Positions 1 to 4,470 of a stretch of DNA of 7,294 nt are shown piece by piece. Both the position numbers and the translations under genes were made by a program. Each line of letters starts with the position of its first letter. Position 1 is the stretch's first letter. Below the pieces are notes generated by a model that saw nothing but the letters and a program-made list of their open reading frames with translations, did not search any database and was not told the DNA's origin. The DNA is taken from positions 1 to 7,294 of the forward strand of contig JBAZEO010000104.1 in NCBI GenBank assembly GCA_041653935.1, in the 5' to 3' direction. Source of the stretch: JAYEHL01 sp041653935 (lineage in GTDB: Bacteria > Chloroflexota > Dehalococcoidia > E44-bin15).

Positions 1-186
1 TATTTCGACCCGGCTTCGACGAGAAAAAATTAATTTTTGCGACGAAATCGCCCGCAAATTGACCAGTTTTGAAATCGGAACCACGAAATCCACCCGATTT
101 TTGGATCGTCGAAATACGCCCGAAATAGCGTCAGAACTGGTACAAAACGGCCACATCGCAGGGGCAGGGAGTATCGGAGGTGGACA
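1..186. promoter_or_regulatory. Dyad-rich non-coding region upstream of the first rightward gene
   Basis: No convincing ORF on either strand. The stretch is packed with short inverted repeats. TATTTCGAC (1-9) pairs with GTCGAAATA (108-116). AAATCGG (72-78) pairs with CCGATTT (94-100). CCAGTTTTGA (63-72) pairs with TCAGAACTGG (131-140) with one mismatch. A 14-bp AT palindrome AAAAATTAATTTTT occupies 25-38. The element CGAAAT recurs at 43, 84, 110 and 121. The AT palindrome could serve as TATA region for the gene at 187, which would imply a leader of about 120 nt. The density of dyads would equally fit an origin or an operator region. The function is inferred; the repeats are seen directly. Confidence 0.5.
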
Positions 187-504
187 ATGGTAGACAGTAC
201 AAACTACGTCAAAATAGAAGTCGGGGTGCTCACGAGGATGCGCTTTGACAAGGCGGTATGGGAGACCAGATCAGTGATGGATCCAAAACTCGGATTTGCA
301 AAAGACGTGTCAACGCTGAATTTTCACGTCGTGGAACTCGACGGAAAACCCGTGTCGACGGTGTGGTCAATCACGTCGTCGACGCTCCAGGAGCAGCTCA
401 AGCCGTATCTAGCCGGTGACAAATACCTGGCATATCGGTTTGTGATCACCCGGGACGGCGGGGGTTACGCGCCGCCACGTATCGCCTCAGCGGTGCCGGT
501 GTGA
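187..504 (+). CDS. Small beta-rich protein, possible OB-fold/nucleic-acid-binding type
   Basis: This is a 105-residue protein of unknown function. The start is well supported: GGAGGTG at 176-182 matches the archaeal anti-Shine-Dalgarno and lies four bases before ATG 187. Residues ~38-95 alternate hydrophobic and polar residues in a strand-like pattern, with LNFHVVELDGKPVSTVW followed by a short helix (LQEQLKPYL) and a final strand pair around YRFVITRDGGGY. This organisation resembles small phage and archaeal-virus proteins suspected of an OB-like fold, and it shares the pattern DGK..(T/S)xW..T(S) with the protein at 2231-2566. It has no signal peptide, membrane segment or catalytic motif. It leads a cluster of four closely spaced genes, the next beginning two bases after its stop. 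Single-strand DNA binding would be a reasonable guess for a rolling-circle element, but it is inference only. Confidence 0.8.
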   Translation: MVDSTNYVKIEVGVLTRMRFDKAVWETRSVMDPKLGFAKDVSTLNFHVVELDGKPVSTVWSITSSTLQEQLKPYLAGDKYLAYRFVITRDGGGYAPPRIASAVPV

Positions 505-506
505 TC

Positions 507-599
507 ATGTCGAGCACTACACAGTCATATTGTGTGCTGCTGGTGGCAGCCGCAATGGTGATTGCGACATGCATCGTCATGATTGCGGGAGGGCTATGA
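507..599 (+). CDS. 30-residue single-pass membrane miniprotein
   Basis: A very short ORF of 30 codons starts at ATG 507, two bases after the previous stop, and ends TGA at 599. Residues ~8-28 (CVLLVAAAMVIATCIVMIAG) form one uninterrupted hydrophobic helix, preceded by a short polar N-terminus of seven residues with no charged side chain. It fits exactly between the genes at 187-504 and 607-888, which favours a real gene. No clear Shine-Dalgarno is visible, so translation would depend on coupling to the upstream gene. Small membrane proteins of this size are common in archaeal viruses as virion-membrane or lysis-related peptides, but nothing here decides between these roles. It could also be a chance hydrophobic frame. 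Confidence 0.5.
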   Translation: MSSTTQSYCVLLVAAAMVIATCIVMIAGGL

Positions 600-606
600 G
601 GACACC

Positions 607-888
607 ATGAGAGTATACACTGAGATACCGTGCAACCGGTACAACGCACGATTTGTGATCGCGCCCGAGTTTGAGCGCGATCGTGCCACGCTGCAGGAGA
701 TCTGCGCGCGGTCGGAGTCGTACACGGACCTGCTCGCAGAGCTCCAGGCGTGGACACTACGCGAGCGGGCGGTATCGCAGAGACGTATCGATATCGGACT
801 ACTCCAGTCGCAGATAGGCAGCTACAACACGCTGATATTGACAGAGGTCAAAACAATCATCGAGGCCAAACTGGTCTCGACAGAATAG
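607..888 (+). CDS. Small helical, probably coiled-coil protein
   Basis: This is a 93-residue protein of unknown family. The frame extends upstream to a TTG at 583, but ATG 607 is preferred because TGAGG (597-601) lies five bases upstream. The N-terminal ~20 residues are beta-like (MRVYTEIPCNRYNARFVIAP). From residue ~20 onward the protein is almost entirely helical and charged, with regularly spaced Leu/Ile (TLQEICARSESYTDLLAELQ, then IDIGLLQSQIGSYNTLIL), typical of a coiled coil or helical bundle. It has no Cys/His cluster and no membrane segment. It sits between two predicted membrane proteins (507-599 and 901-1341), so a role as a soluble partner of a membrane-bound assembly is possible. 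That is inferred from position only. Confidence 0.75.
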   Translation: MRVYTEIPCNRYNARFVIAPEFERDRATLQEICARSESYTDLLAELQAWTLRERAVSQRRIDIGLLQSQIGSYNTLILTEVKTIIEAKLVSTE

Positions 889-900
889 GAGACAAAAATC

Positions 901-1341
901 ATGGAGATCACAGCAGATACACTCAACCAGTTTTTTGGGATGATCACAGTCGTCATCCTCGCCATCATCGCATGGTACAACAAGCAGCGGACAGGCTCGG
1001 CAGCCACCACGGCAGCCGCAACAACCTCGACGGCAGCAACCAATGCGGCGATTGCAGCTACCGAGACGGCAGCTGTGCAGCAGATCGCAACGGTCCAGGC
1101 ATACGTGCCGCAGGACACCCGTGCCCGGGATGCTACCGGCAAACTGACAACCAACCAGGTGGGATCGGAGTACTGGCTCAACGCGGGATACGTCGGGCCC
1201 GAGCCCGATGAGGCTACCAAAAAGCGGTACACTGATGCCGCCGCGGCCTACCAGGCAGCACAGGCCCAGGCCGATGCACTCGCCGCTACCTACGGCAAGG
1301 ATCGGCTGCAACCAGCTCTCAAGGCGATCACAACCAAGTGA
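901..1341 (+). CDS. Ala/Thr-rich single-pass membrane protein, possible virion component
   Basis: A 146-residue protein starts at ATG 901, with GGAG of TAGGAGAC about ten bases upstream. Residues ~11-26 (FFGMITVVILAIIAWY) form one transmembrane helix, followed by a positively charged NKQR boundary. This suggests an N-terminal anchor. Next comes a low-complexity Ala/Thr stretch (~32-66) that is probably helical or extended. A more ordered part around VQAYVPQDTR and VGSEYWLNAGYVGPEPDE follows, and then a second Ala/Gln-rich helix (AAAYQAAQAQADALAATYG). The architecture of anchor, Ala-rich stalk and small domain suits a surface or virion membrane protein of an enveloped or membrane-containing archaeal virus. 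I cannot assign it to a named capsid or spike family. It is the last gene of the first cluster, and a T-rich stretch follows 20 bases later. Confidence 0.85.
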   Translation: MEITADTLNQFFGMITVVILAIIAWYNKQRTGSAATTAAATTSTAATNAAIAATETAAVQQIATVQAYVPQDTRARDATGKLTTNQVGSEYWLNAGYVGPEPDEATKKRYTDAAAAYQAAQAQADALAATYGKDRLQPALKAITTK

Positions 1342-1356
1342 CCGTATATACACACA

Positions 1357-1367
1357 CCCTCTTTTTC
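1357..1367 (+). terminator. T-rich stretch after the first cluster
   Basis: CCCTCTTTTTC lies about 20 bases after the TGA of the 901-1341 gene and just before the palindromic promoter. Archaeal termination commonly uses oligo-T tracts on the non-template strand without a hairpin. No strong hairpin precedes it. Confidence 0.35.
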
Positions 1368-1377
1368 ATAGCGGTTT

Positions 1378-1405
1378 CATGGCAAAAGTATATATACTTG
1401 CCATG
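1378..1405 (+). promoter_or_regulatory. Palindromic TATA promoter/operator
   Basis: The core GTATATATAC (1388-1397) is a strong archaeal TATA box, with purines (AAAA) just upstream in BRE position. It is flanked by a perfect 8-bp inverted repeat: CATGGCAA (1378-1385) and TTGCCATG (1398-1405). The TATA core is itself palindromic. The expected transcription start, about 25 bases downstream, falls near 1418-1422, which leaves a leader of ~30 nt before ATG 1451. A second TATA-like GTATATA occurs at 1344-1350. The flanking dyad looks like a binding site for a dimeric repressor covering the TATA box; that is inferred. Confidence 0.7.
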
Positions 1406-1419
1406 TGTATCATATACTA

Positions 1420-1439
1420 TAGCGGGGAGATACCCGCTA
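1420..1439 (+). promoter_or_regulatory. Inverted repeat at the predicted transcription start/leader
   Basis: TAGCGGG (1420-1426) and CCCGCTA (1433-1439) form a perfect 7-bp inverted repeat around GAGATA. It begins at the predicted start of transcription and directly abuts the ribosome site GGAG (1440-1442 region) of ATG 1451. It could be an operator or a 5'-terminal RNA hairpin affecting translation. TAGCGG also occurs at 1369-1374 and at 1596-1601. Confidence 0.5.
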
Positions 1440-1450
1440 GGAGCAGCAAG

Positions 1451-1588
1451 ATGTCAAAAACCGAGATCCAAGGGTACTACAAAAAAGACGGCACGTTTGT
1501 GAGCGGATATTTTAGGGAGGGCAAACCCGACCTGCTACCCCCTGACAAGTTTATGGCAGACTATTACCCTCAAAAAGAGGAGCAGTAA
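1451..1588 (+). CDS. Small GYYxKDGTxV-motif protein
   Basis: A 45-residue protein starts at ATG 1451, eight bases after a TAGGAG ribosome site. The reading frame continues further upstream, but the promoter at 1388-1397 and the ribosome site fix this start. Its central sequence GYYKKDGTFVSGYFR resembles the short beta-hairpin motif GY.RKDGT.V...R, found in many phage, plasmid and bacterial small proteins or at protein termini. The role of that motif is not established. The C-terminal half is rich in Pro, Asp and aromatic residues, with no membrane segment and no Cys. It is the first gene after the palindromic promoter, so it may be strongly and conditionally expressed. Function is unknown. 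Confidence 0.75.
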   Translation: MSKTEIQGYYKKDGTFVSGYFREGKPDLLPPDKFMADYYPQKEEQ

Positions 1589-1639
1589 GTACGTGTAGCG
1601 GGTCAACCGCTGCGAGTCACGAGTACAGAGATGATGAAA

Positions 1640-1792
1640 ATGGATGAGTCAAAATGCACATGTTTTTGGAGACCATCGCGGTCCTGCCCCATTCACGGTG
1701 GACTCGCAGAATGTAGAGCACGAGAAGCACGAGACGCGGGGAAATCACGCCACGTCGTTGAATCGTTCGACGCATCAAGAAAGGAGTACTAA
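1640..1792 (+). CDS. Cys/His-rich miniprotein, possible zinc binder
   Basis: This is a short ORF of 50 codons, or 53 if the ATG at 1631 is used. I prefer ATG 1640 because GAGATGAT (1628-1635) is one base from the archaeal consensus GAGGTGAT and lies four bases upstream. The N-terminal third has CTC...CPIHGGLAEC, giving Cys residues at about 6, 8, 17 and 25 plus His 19, a plausible zinc-binding cluster. It is followed by a charged helix (CRAREARDAGKSRHVVESF). The TAA ends two bases before ATG 1794, and the ribosome site AAAGGAG of the next gene lies inside its last codons, so the two are probably translationally coupled. An alternative frame beginning at 1644 covers the same DNA but lacks such features. 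Function is unknown. Confidence 0.6.
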   Translation: MDESKCTCFWRPSRSCPIHGGLAECRAREARDAGKSRHVVESFDASRKEY

Positions 1793-1793
1793 T

Positions 1794-1928
1794 ATGGTAC
1801 ATGACGACGGAAGACGCTATGAGCACGGAAACCACCCCGATTACTGCGATGAGTGCCGCGAAGAGGATTTGGCAGAAAATCACTGGAGAGCACAAGTAGA
1901 CGACTGGTCAGAGGACTACCCAACCTAA
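1794..1928 (+). CDS. Acidic miniprotein with CxxC motif
   Basis: A 44-residue protein starts at ATG 1794, seven bases after AAAGGAG. The frame stays open upstream to 1644, but that part overlaps the 1640-1792 gene and lacks a good start signal. The sequence is very acidic and rich in His, Tyr and Trp. It has YCDECREED near residue 18 and flanking His residues (YEHGNHPDYC), so a small metal site is possible. It has no membrane helix. It is coupled to the preceding miniprotein and is the last gene of the second cluster, followed by a long inverted repeat at 1932-1974. Function is unknown. Confidence 0.6.
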   Translation: MVHDDGRRYEHGNHPDYCDECREEDLAENHWRAQVDDWSEDYPT

Positions 1929-1931
1929 ATT

Positions 1932-1974
1932 TTCCACGCGAAACACACCACAGTTGAGACCATTTCGCATGGAA
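1932..1974. repeat. Long inverted repeat after the second cluster
   Basis: TTCCACGCGAAA (1932-1943) is mirrored by TTTCGCATGGAA (1963-1974). The arms are 12 bp with one mismatch, separated by 19 bases. It starts four bases after the TAA at 1926-1928. It may act as an RNA stem that ends or processes the upstream transcript, or as an operator for the operon starting at 2079. Confidence 0.55.
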
Positions 1975-2078
1975 CCACAGACGACAAATACAAAAAATCG
2001 ACTAATCGTTTTGTGGTCCTGCATCTAGCGCCCCGGAATGCGGATCCGGTCTTGAGGATCGGGCCGCACGGAGGAAAT
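1975..2078 (+). promoter_or_regulatory. Leader of the third cluster
   Basis: No convincing gene lies here; a 19-codon frame from 1969 has no support. No strong TATA box is visible, the best AT-rich stretches being around 1925-1934 and 1983-1995. Just before the ribosome site there is a possible stem: TGCGG-ATCC (2039-2047) pairs with GGAT (2056-2059) and CCGCA (2064-2068), with a four-base bulge. GGAGG (2070-2074) follows at once. Confidence 0.3.
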
Positions 2079-2234
2079 ATGTCAAAACGCAAAACATACG
2101 AGGAGACCATCTCCCAACTGGCAAAGGACATCGTCAATACCGCGTTCCGCGGCAAAAAGACGATACCCACGGTGATGACTGACGTATCGCTCGCTGTGAC
2201 TCAGCAACTCGATATGATGACGCGAGGCGCATGA
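2079..2234 (+). CDS. 51-residue helical protein, first gene of the third operon
   Basis: The start ATG 2079 is chosen because ACGGAGG ends five bases upstream; an open GTG frame from 2013 lacks such a site. The product is 51 residues, basic at the N-terminus (MSKRKTYEE), with a first helix ETISQLAKDIVNTAFRGKK, a short extended link (TIPTV) and a second amphipathic helix (VSLAVTQQLDMM). The size and two-helix layout are compatible with a small DNA-binding protein or a protein-interaction adaptor, but no helix-turn-helix or ribbon-helix-helix signature is clear. The stop TGA overlaps the next ATG (ATGA at 2231-2234), so it is coupled to the 2231-2566 gene. Function is unknown. Confidence 0.75.
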   Translation: MSKRKTYEETISQLAKDIVNTAFRGKKTIPTVMTDVSLAVTQQLDMMTRGA

Positions 2235-2566
2235 TGGCAGACGCACAGGCACCACTGCCATTTTCCCAAGCGGTGCCAAAAGCGCCGCTGGAACCGGATC
2301 GACATGCGATCGAAAACGAGATGCAGATCATCATCACCGGAGTCATCCTATCGGACAAGACGCGGTACGGCAATATTGCCAAAATCAACGGACTCGTTGA
2401 CGGCAAGGAGACCAAGTGGTACACGACATCCGAGGTGATCGTACATCACTGCGAGGACCTGATCACCCACGTGGGGACAGATGGAGGCAGCCTCAAGCGG
2501 GCCGTGAGCGCTCGTATCTACTGGCGCACGTCGGCAAAAGGGCAAAAATACCTCGATATGGAGTGA
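2231..2566 (+). CDS. Small beta-rich protein, possible OB-fold type
   Basis: The product is 111 residues from ATG 2231, or 110 from the adjacent ATG 2234. It overlaps the end of the preceding gene, with GAGG at 2224-2227 as ribosome site. The first ~28 residues are Pro/Ala-rich and probably disordered. The rest reads as beta strands: MQIIITGVIL, YGNIAKINGLVDGKETKWYTTSEVIV, then AVSARIYWRTSAKGQKYLDME at the end. The phrase DGKETKWYTTSEVIV followed by a terminal KGQKYLDME resembles small phage and archaeal plasmid proteins with an OB-like barrel, often considered nucleic-acid-binding. It shows the same DGK...W..T(S) pattern as the 187-504 product, so the two may be distant paralogues. The assignment is tentative; single-strand DNA binding would suit an element with a rolling-circle Rep. 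Confidence 0.8.
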   Translation: MMADAQAPLPFSQAVPKAPLEPDRHAIENEMQIIITGVILSDKTRYGNIAKINGLVDGKETKWYTTSEVIVHHCEDLITHVGTDGGSLKRAVSARIYWRTSAKGQKYLDME

Positions 2567-2569
2567 GTC

Positions 2570-2725
2570 ATGGCGGACGACCAGGTATCTATCTGCCTCG
2601 ACCTCTCCCCAACCCTTTTGGCACGTTTCGACGAGGCATGCCTCAAGGAGCTGGGGGAGACAGGCAAGCGCAGTCTCAAGCTGCGCACGTTCATCCGCAA
2701 CTATTGCGACGAGATGGGGGTGTGA
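2570..2725 (+). CDS. Ribbon-helix-helix-like small regulator
   Basis: A 51-residue ORF starts at ATG 2570, three bases after the previous stop, with GAGTGA as ribosome site. The pattern fits the ribbon-helix-helix (Arc/MetJ/CopG) class. A short strand with alternating side chains, QVSICLDL (residues 5-12), is followed by helix 1 SPTLLARFDEACLKELG, a Gly/basic turn (ETGKRS), and helix 2 LKLRTFIRNYCDEMG. Proteins of this class bind DNA as dimers that insert the strand into the major groove, and they often repress plasmid copy control or viral operons. Palindromic operators exist in this window at 1378-1405, 1420-1439 and 1932-1974, so an autoregulatory or cluster-2 repressor role is plausible but inferred. 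Its last codons and the following start share a 17-base sequence with the 2980-2996 junction. Confidence 0.65.
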   Translation: MADDQVSICLDLSPTLLARFDEACLKELGETGKRSLKLRTFIRNYCDEMGV

Positions 2726-2728
2726 GGG

Positions 2729-2989
2729 ATGGGCGATATAATCTATCCACTCGACGCAGCGACAAGGGACGCACGGATCGAGTACTACGCAGCGGCTGGG
2801 CAACATCCCCCATTCTCATCCCCCCACGAGGGATACGCAATACTGCTAGAGGAGATGCGCGAGCTGGAGCGCGCAGTATTCCTGCGGCAGCCCAACCCAG
2901 ACCGCCAGCGCATGATGCGGGCAGAGGCAACGCAAGTAGCAGCGATGGCACTACGGTTTATCACCGACTGCTGTCAGCAGGGGGTGTGA
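2729..2989 (+). CDS. MazG-like small helical protein
   Basis: An 86-residue protein starts at ATG 2729, three bases after the previous stop, with GAGGG immediately before. The sequence HEGYAILLEEMRELERAV (from ~33) followed by MRAEATQVAAMALRFI (~62-78) resembles short phage and archaeal-virus proteins of the all-alpha NTP pyrophosphatase (MazG/dUTPase-like) group. That group has a first helix with EExxEL and a later helix with ExxQxAAMAxR. The classical MazG metal ligands are ExxE plus ExxD; here the second motif is ExxQ, so catalysis is uncertain. Members are thought to hydrolyse or sense non-canonical or signalling nucleotides. It could be an inactive relative. It lies between an RHH-like regulator and a Cys-rich miniprotein in one tight operon. 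Confidence 0.65.
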   Translation: MGDIIYPLDAATRDARIEYYAAAGQHPPFSSPHEGYAILLEEMRELERAVFLRQPNPDRQRMMRAEATQVAAMALRFITDCCQQGV

Positions 2990-2992
2990 GGG

Positions 2993-3175
2993 ATGGATCA
3001 GACAATCTGCCCTATCCGCGCGGTCGGTATCGGCTCAACACAATCCGGGAACGACCAGCCCTGCATCCGCGAGCGGTGCGCGTGGTGGTGCTCCCCCAAG
3101 CAATGCACCGTGGACTGCGGCGATTGCGCGATCACCATACTCGCGGTGAGAGCACTAGAGTCAAGCAAAAATTAG
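2993..3175 (+). CDS. Cys-rich zinc-binding-like miniprotein (CAWW motif)
   Basis: A 60-residue protein starts at ATG 2993, three bases after the previous stop, with GAGGG upstream. It has eight Cys: CPI near the N-terminus, then CIRERCAWWC, and QCTVDCGDCAI, ending in a helix (ITILAVRALES). The pattern CP...CxxxxCAWW...CAI followed by a short helix recurs in small phage and archaeal proteins that probably fold around zinc. This copy carries additional Cys residues in the loop (SPKQCTVDCGDC). No enzyme motif is present. It is the last gene of the rightward arm and ends three bases before the stop of the convergent rep gene. Possible roles are an adaptor, regulator or inhibitor; none can be decided here. 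Confidence 0.75.
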   Translation: MDQTICPIRAVGIGSTQSGNDQPCIRERCAWWCSPKQCTVDCGDCAITILAVRALESSKN

Positions 3176-3186
3176 ATCCTATTTTT
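3167..3186. terminator. Bidirectional terminator between convergent arms
   Basis: AAAAAT (3167-3172) and ATTTTT (3181-3186) form an inverted repeat spanning both stop codons (3175 on the plus strand, 3179 on the minus strand). It gives each transcript a T5 tract just past its stop. This is the sort of T-rich signal used in archaeal termination. Confidence 0.5.
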
Positions 3187-4210
3187 CCACGGCATCGCTC
3201 ATAAACTCGACGATATTTTGCTGCCCCCATCGGGGCTCTGGATCGCCGCGTCTCCAATATACGTGTCGCTCGATCTTGCAGGTGACCCTCTCGTGCAGCA
3301 GGCCGAGCGTCTCGCCGGTCGTCTCGTCGTAGTCATACTCTGCGAGTGGAGCGCCACAGTCAGGACAGCAGACGTCCTCGATTGACGTTTCGACGGTTTT
3401 TCGGGCCAGTTTGGCATATGATATCGTGCCCAAATACCGCACGGTGCTCTTGGTCCACTCGTAGCAGGCATGCGTCGAGAGATAGTAGGACAGGCGCTCG
3501 ACCGATCCATCCTTGATAAGATAGCCCTTCTTTTTATACCCCCGCCCAGTGAGGGCAGAGTACTGGCTGGATTTGGTAAGGTAGCCGGCGGCGACCGCGT
3601 GGAAATGAGGGCCATACTCGACGTAGTTGTGCAGCCCACCGATCCCCAGCGCATCCTCGTGAGCGAGCAGCCAAAACCCGACGTCCATGTACATCTCGGA
3701 GTACTGCACGACACCGCCATTTTTCCGCGCGAGCCTGCATTGCTCGGGCTCGGATTTCCAGCGCCTCATCAGACGGCGCAGCGCGGGTTTGAGCTCAGCC
3801 CTGATGCGGTACGGATGGTACCATACCACCGCCGACGTGGCACCCATGTCACGCAGCATCCTCGCAGCCTGATGGTGAGCGTCGGTGAGATCCTTGTAGG
3901 TCTGTCCCTTCCGGCCCCAAAAAACGAGATGATACGGCGTGTCTCCAGGATACACAGATTGCCAGCCCGCTACGCGGGTCGACACGGCATCGCTGATGCG
4001 CTTGGCGTATTTTGGGTAGCACGTCGGGCACGTGGGCTCGTTGCAGCGCTGGTGTTTGAGGTACGATGCATGGTCCCTGCTGCGCGAGCAGACCACTTTT
4101 GAGAGCACGCGGCCGCAGTCCGGACCGGTCGGGTTTTCCGCGCACCCCAAAACGCGGCCGTACTCCCATCTTGACGTCGGCAAAATAGGTTGTACAATAG
4201 CAGGATACAC
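3179..4210 (-). CDS. rep: HUH-family rolling-circle replication initiator (Rep), archaeal type
   Basis: Rep nicks the origin and becomes covalently linked to the 5' end to start rolling-circle synthesis. From GTG 4210 the product has 343 residues. A Cys cluster (C23, C32, C41, C56, then C61xxC64 in CNEPTCPTCYPKYAKRI) precedes a beta strand YHLVFWG and a HP(Y)RI segment (VVWYHPYRIRAEL). The metal-binding HUH motif is GPHFHAVAAGYL (H202, H204). The segment LSYYLSTHACYEW...VRYLGTISYAKL holds the likely catalytic Tyr (Y242/Y243 or Y250) and matches haloarchaeal and methanogen Rep proteins (YYLSH...FG.LSY.KL). A C-terminal CCPDCG zinc-ribbon half follows. The frame is open to ATG 4642, but a TATA box sits within it at 4390-4399, so upstream starts are unlikely. 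GTG 4210 is a best guess; TTG 4183 and GTG 4408 are alternatives. Confidence 0.85.
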   Translation of the reverse strand: MYPAIVQPILPTSRWEYGRVLGCAENPTGPDCGRVLSKVVCSRSRDHASYLKHQRCNEPTCPTCYPKYAKRISDAVSTRVAGWQSVYPGDTPYHLVFWGRKGQTYKDLTDAHHQAARMLRDMGATSAVVWYHPYRIRAELKPALRRLMRRWKSEPEQCRLARKNGGVVQYSEMYMDVGFWLLAHEDALGIGGLHNYVEYGPHFHAVAAGYLTKSSQYSALTGRGYKKKGYLIKDGSVERLSYYLSTHACYEWTKSTVRYLGTISYAKLARKTVETSIEDVCCPDCGAPLAEYDYDETTGETLGLLHERVTCKIERHVYWRRGDPEPRWGQQNIVEFMSDAVEK

Positions 4211-4213
4211 GGA

Positions 4214-4312
4214 CTCGGCCTGCGGGCCGAGGCCCCCCCCTTGCGCCAGCCCTGCCCCCGACTGCGGGGGCGGGGGCGCGAGCGATGGACTCCCCCAGAC
4301 CCCCAGAGGGGG
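4214..4312 (-). promoter_or_regulatory. Cluster of three GC hairpins in the rep leader; candidate origin or RNA control element
   Basis: There are three perfect inverted repeats. CTCGGCC (4214-4220) pairs with GGCCGAG (4225-4231) around a TGCG loop. GCCCCCG (4254-4260) pairs with CGGGGGC (4265-4271) around ACTG. CCCCC (4300-4304) pairs with GGGGG (4308-4312) around AGA. A run of eight C lies at 4233-4240. All lie between the predicted rep transcription start (~4368) and GTG 4210. They may form a folded leader controlling Rep synthesis, or belong to the double-strand origin. The role is inferred. Confidence 0.5.
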
Positions 4313-4387
4313 ATCACCGTGTACCGGGCGCTGCGTGACAAACTCCGGGACGTGGCCGTGGGGGCAAAACAGGAGGCTACCACCCCA

Positions 4388-4400
4388 AGGTATATATGTC
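4388..4400 (-). promoter_or_regulatory. TATA promoter of rep
   Basis: On the minus strand the sequence GGGACATATATACC contains a good archaeal TATA box (TATATA at 4391-4396). Transcription should start about 25 bases further, near 4368. The box lies inside the open frame upstream of rep (its codons would read YGTYIP), which shows that part of the frame is not translated from this promoter. Confidence 0.65.
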
Positions 4401-4441
4401 CCATACACTGACTCTATGCTAGGGTTTGTGGCCCTCTCTTT

Positions 4442-4463
4442 TTGTCCGGTGGGGACCGGACAA
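4442..4463. repeat. Perfect 9-bp hairpin between the structural operon and rep
   Basis: TTGTCCGGT (4442-4450) and ACCGGACAA (4455-4463) are perfect inverted arms around a GGGG loop (CCCC on the minus strand). It starts eight bases after the stop of the 558-residue gene and ends about 45 bases before the rep TATA box. T5 precedes it on the plus strand, so on the leftward transcript it is followed by A, not T, and it is not a classical intrinsic terminator. It is a candidate Rep binding or nicking site, an operator, or an mRNA 3'-end stem. Confidence 0.6.
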
Positions 4464-4470
4464 TCATCAC

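Noticed and set aside
1..186. CRISPR array or true iterons from the recurring CGAAAT element
   Set aside because: The repeats are only six bases and irregularly spaced, with no repeat-spacer structure.
583..606. TTG start extending the 607-888 gene by eight codons
   Set aside because: ATG 607 has a well-placed GAGG. The extension overlaps the end of the membrane miniprotein and adds no recognisable sequence.
799..1353. Leftward 184-codon open frame
   Set aside because: It lies opposite the well-supported 607-888 and 901-1341 genes, is unusually rich in Cys and Arg, and has no ribosome site.
1969..2028. 19-codon frame in the 1929-2078 gap
   Set aside because: It has no ribosome site and no recognisable composition, and it overlaps one arm of the inverted repeat.
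2729..2989. Confident assignment as an active MazG pyrophosphatase
   Set aside because: The second acidic motif is not intact (Gln in place of the usual acidic residue), so only a MazG-like helical family is claimed.
2416..3204. Rightward 262-codon open frame
   Set aside because: It runs across four small genes in another frame and its product is Arg/Gly/Pro-rich low-complexity sequence. The small genes have proper ribosome sites and tight spacing.
3470..4102. Rightward 210-codon frame opposite rep
   Set aside because: It is the reverse-strand shadow of the conserved Rep coding sequence and has no start signal.
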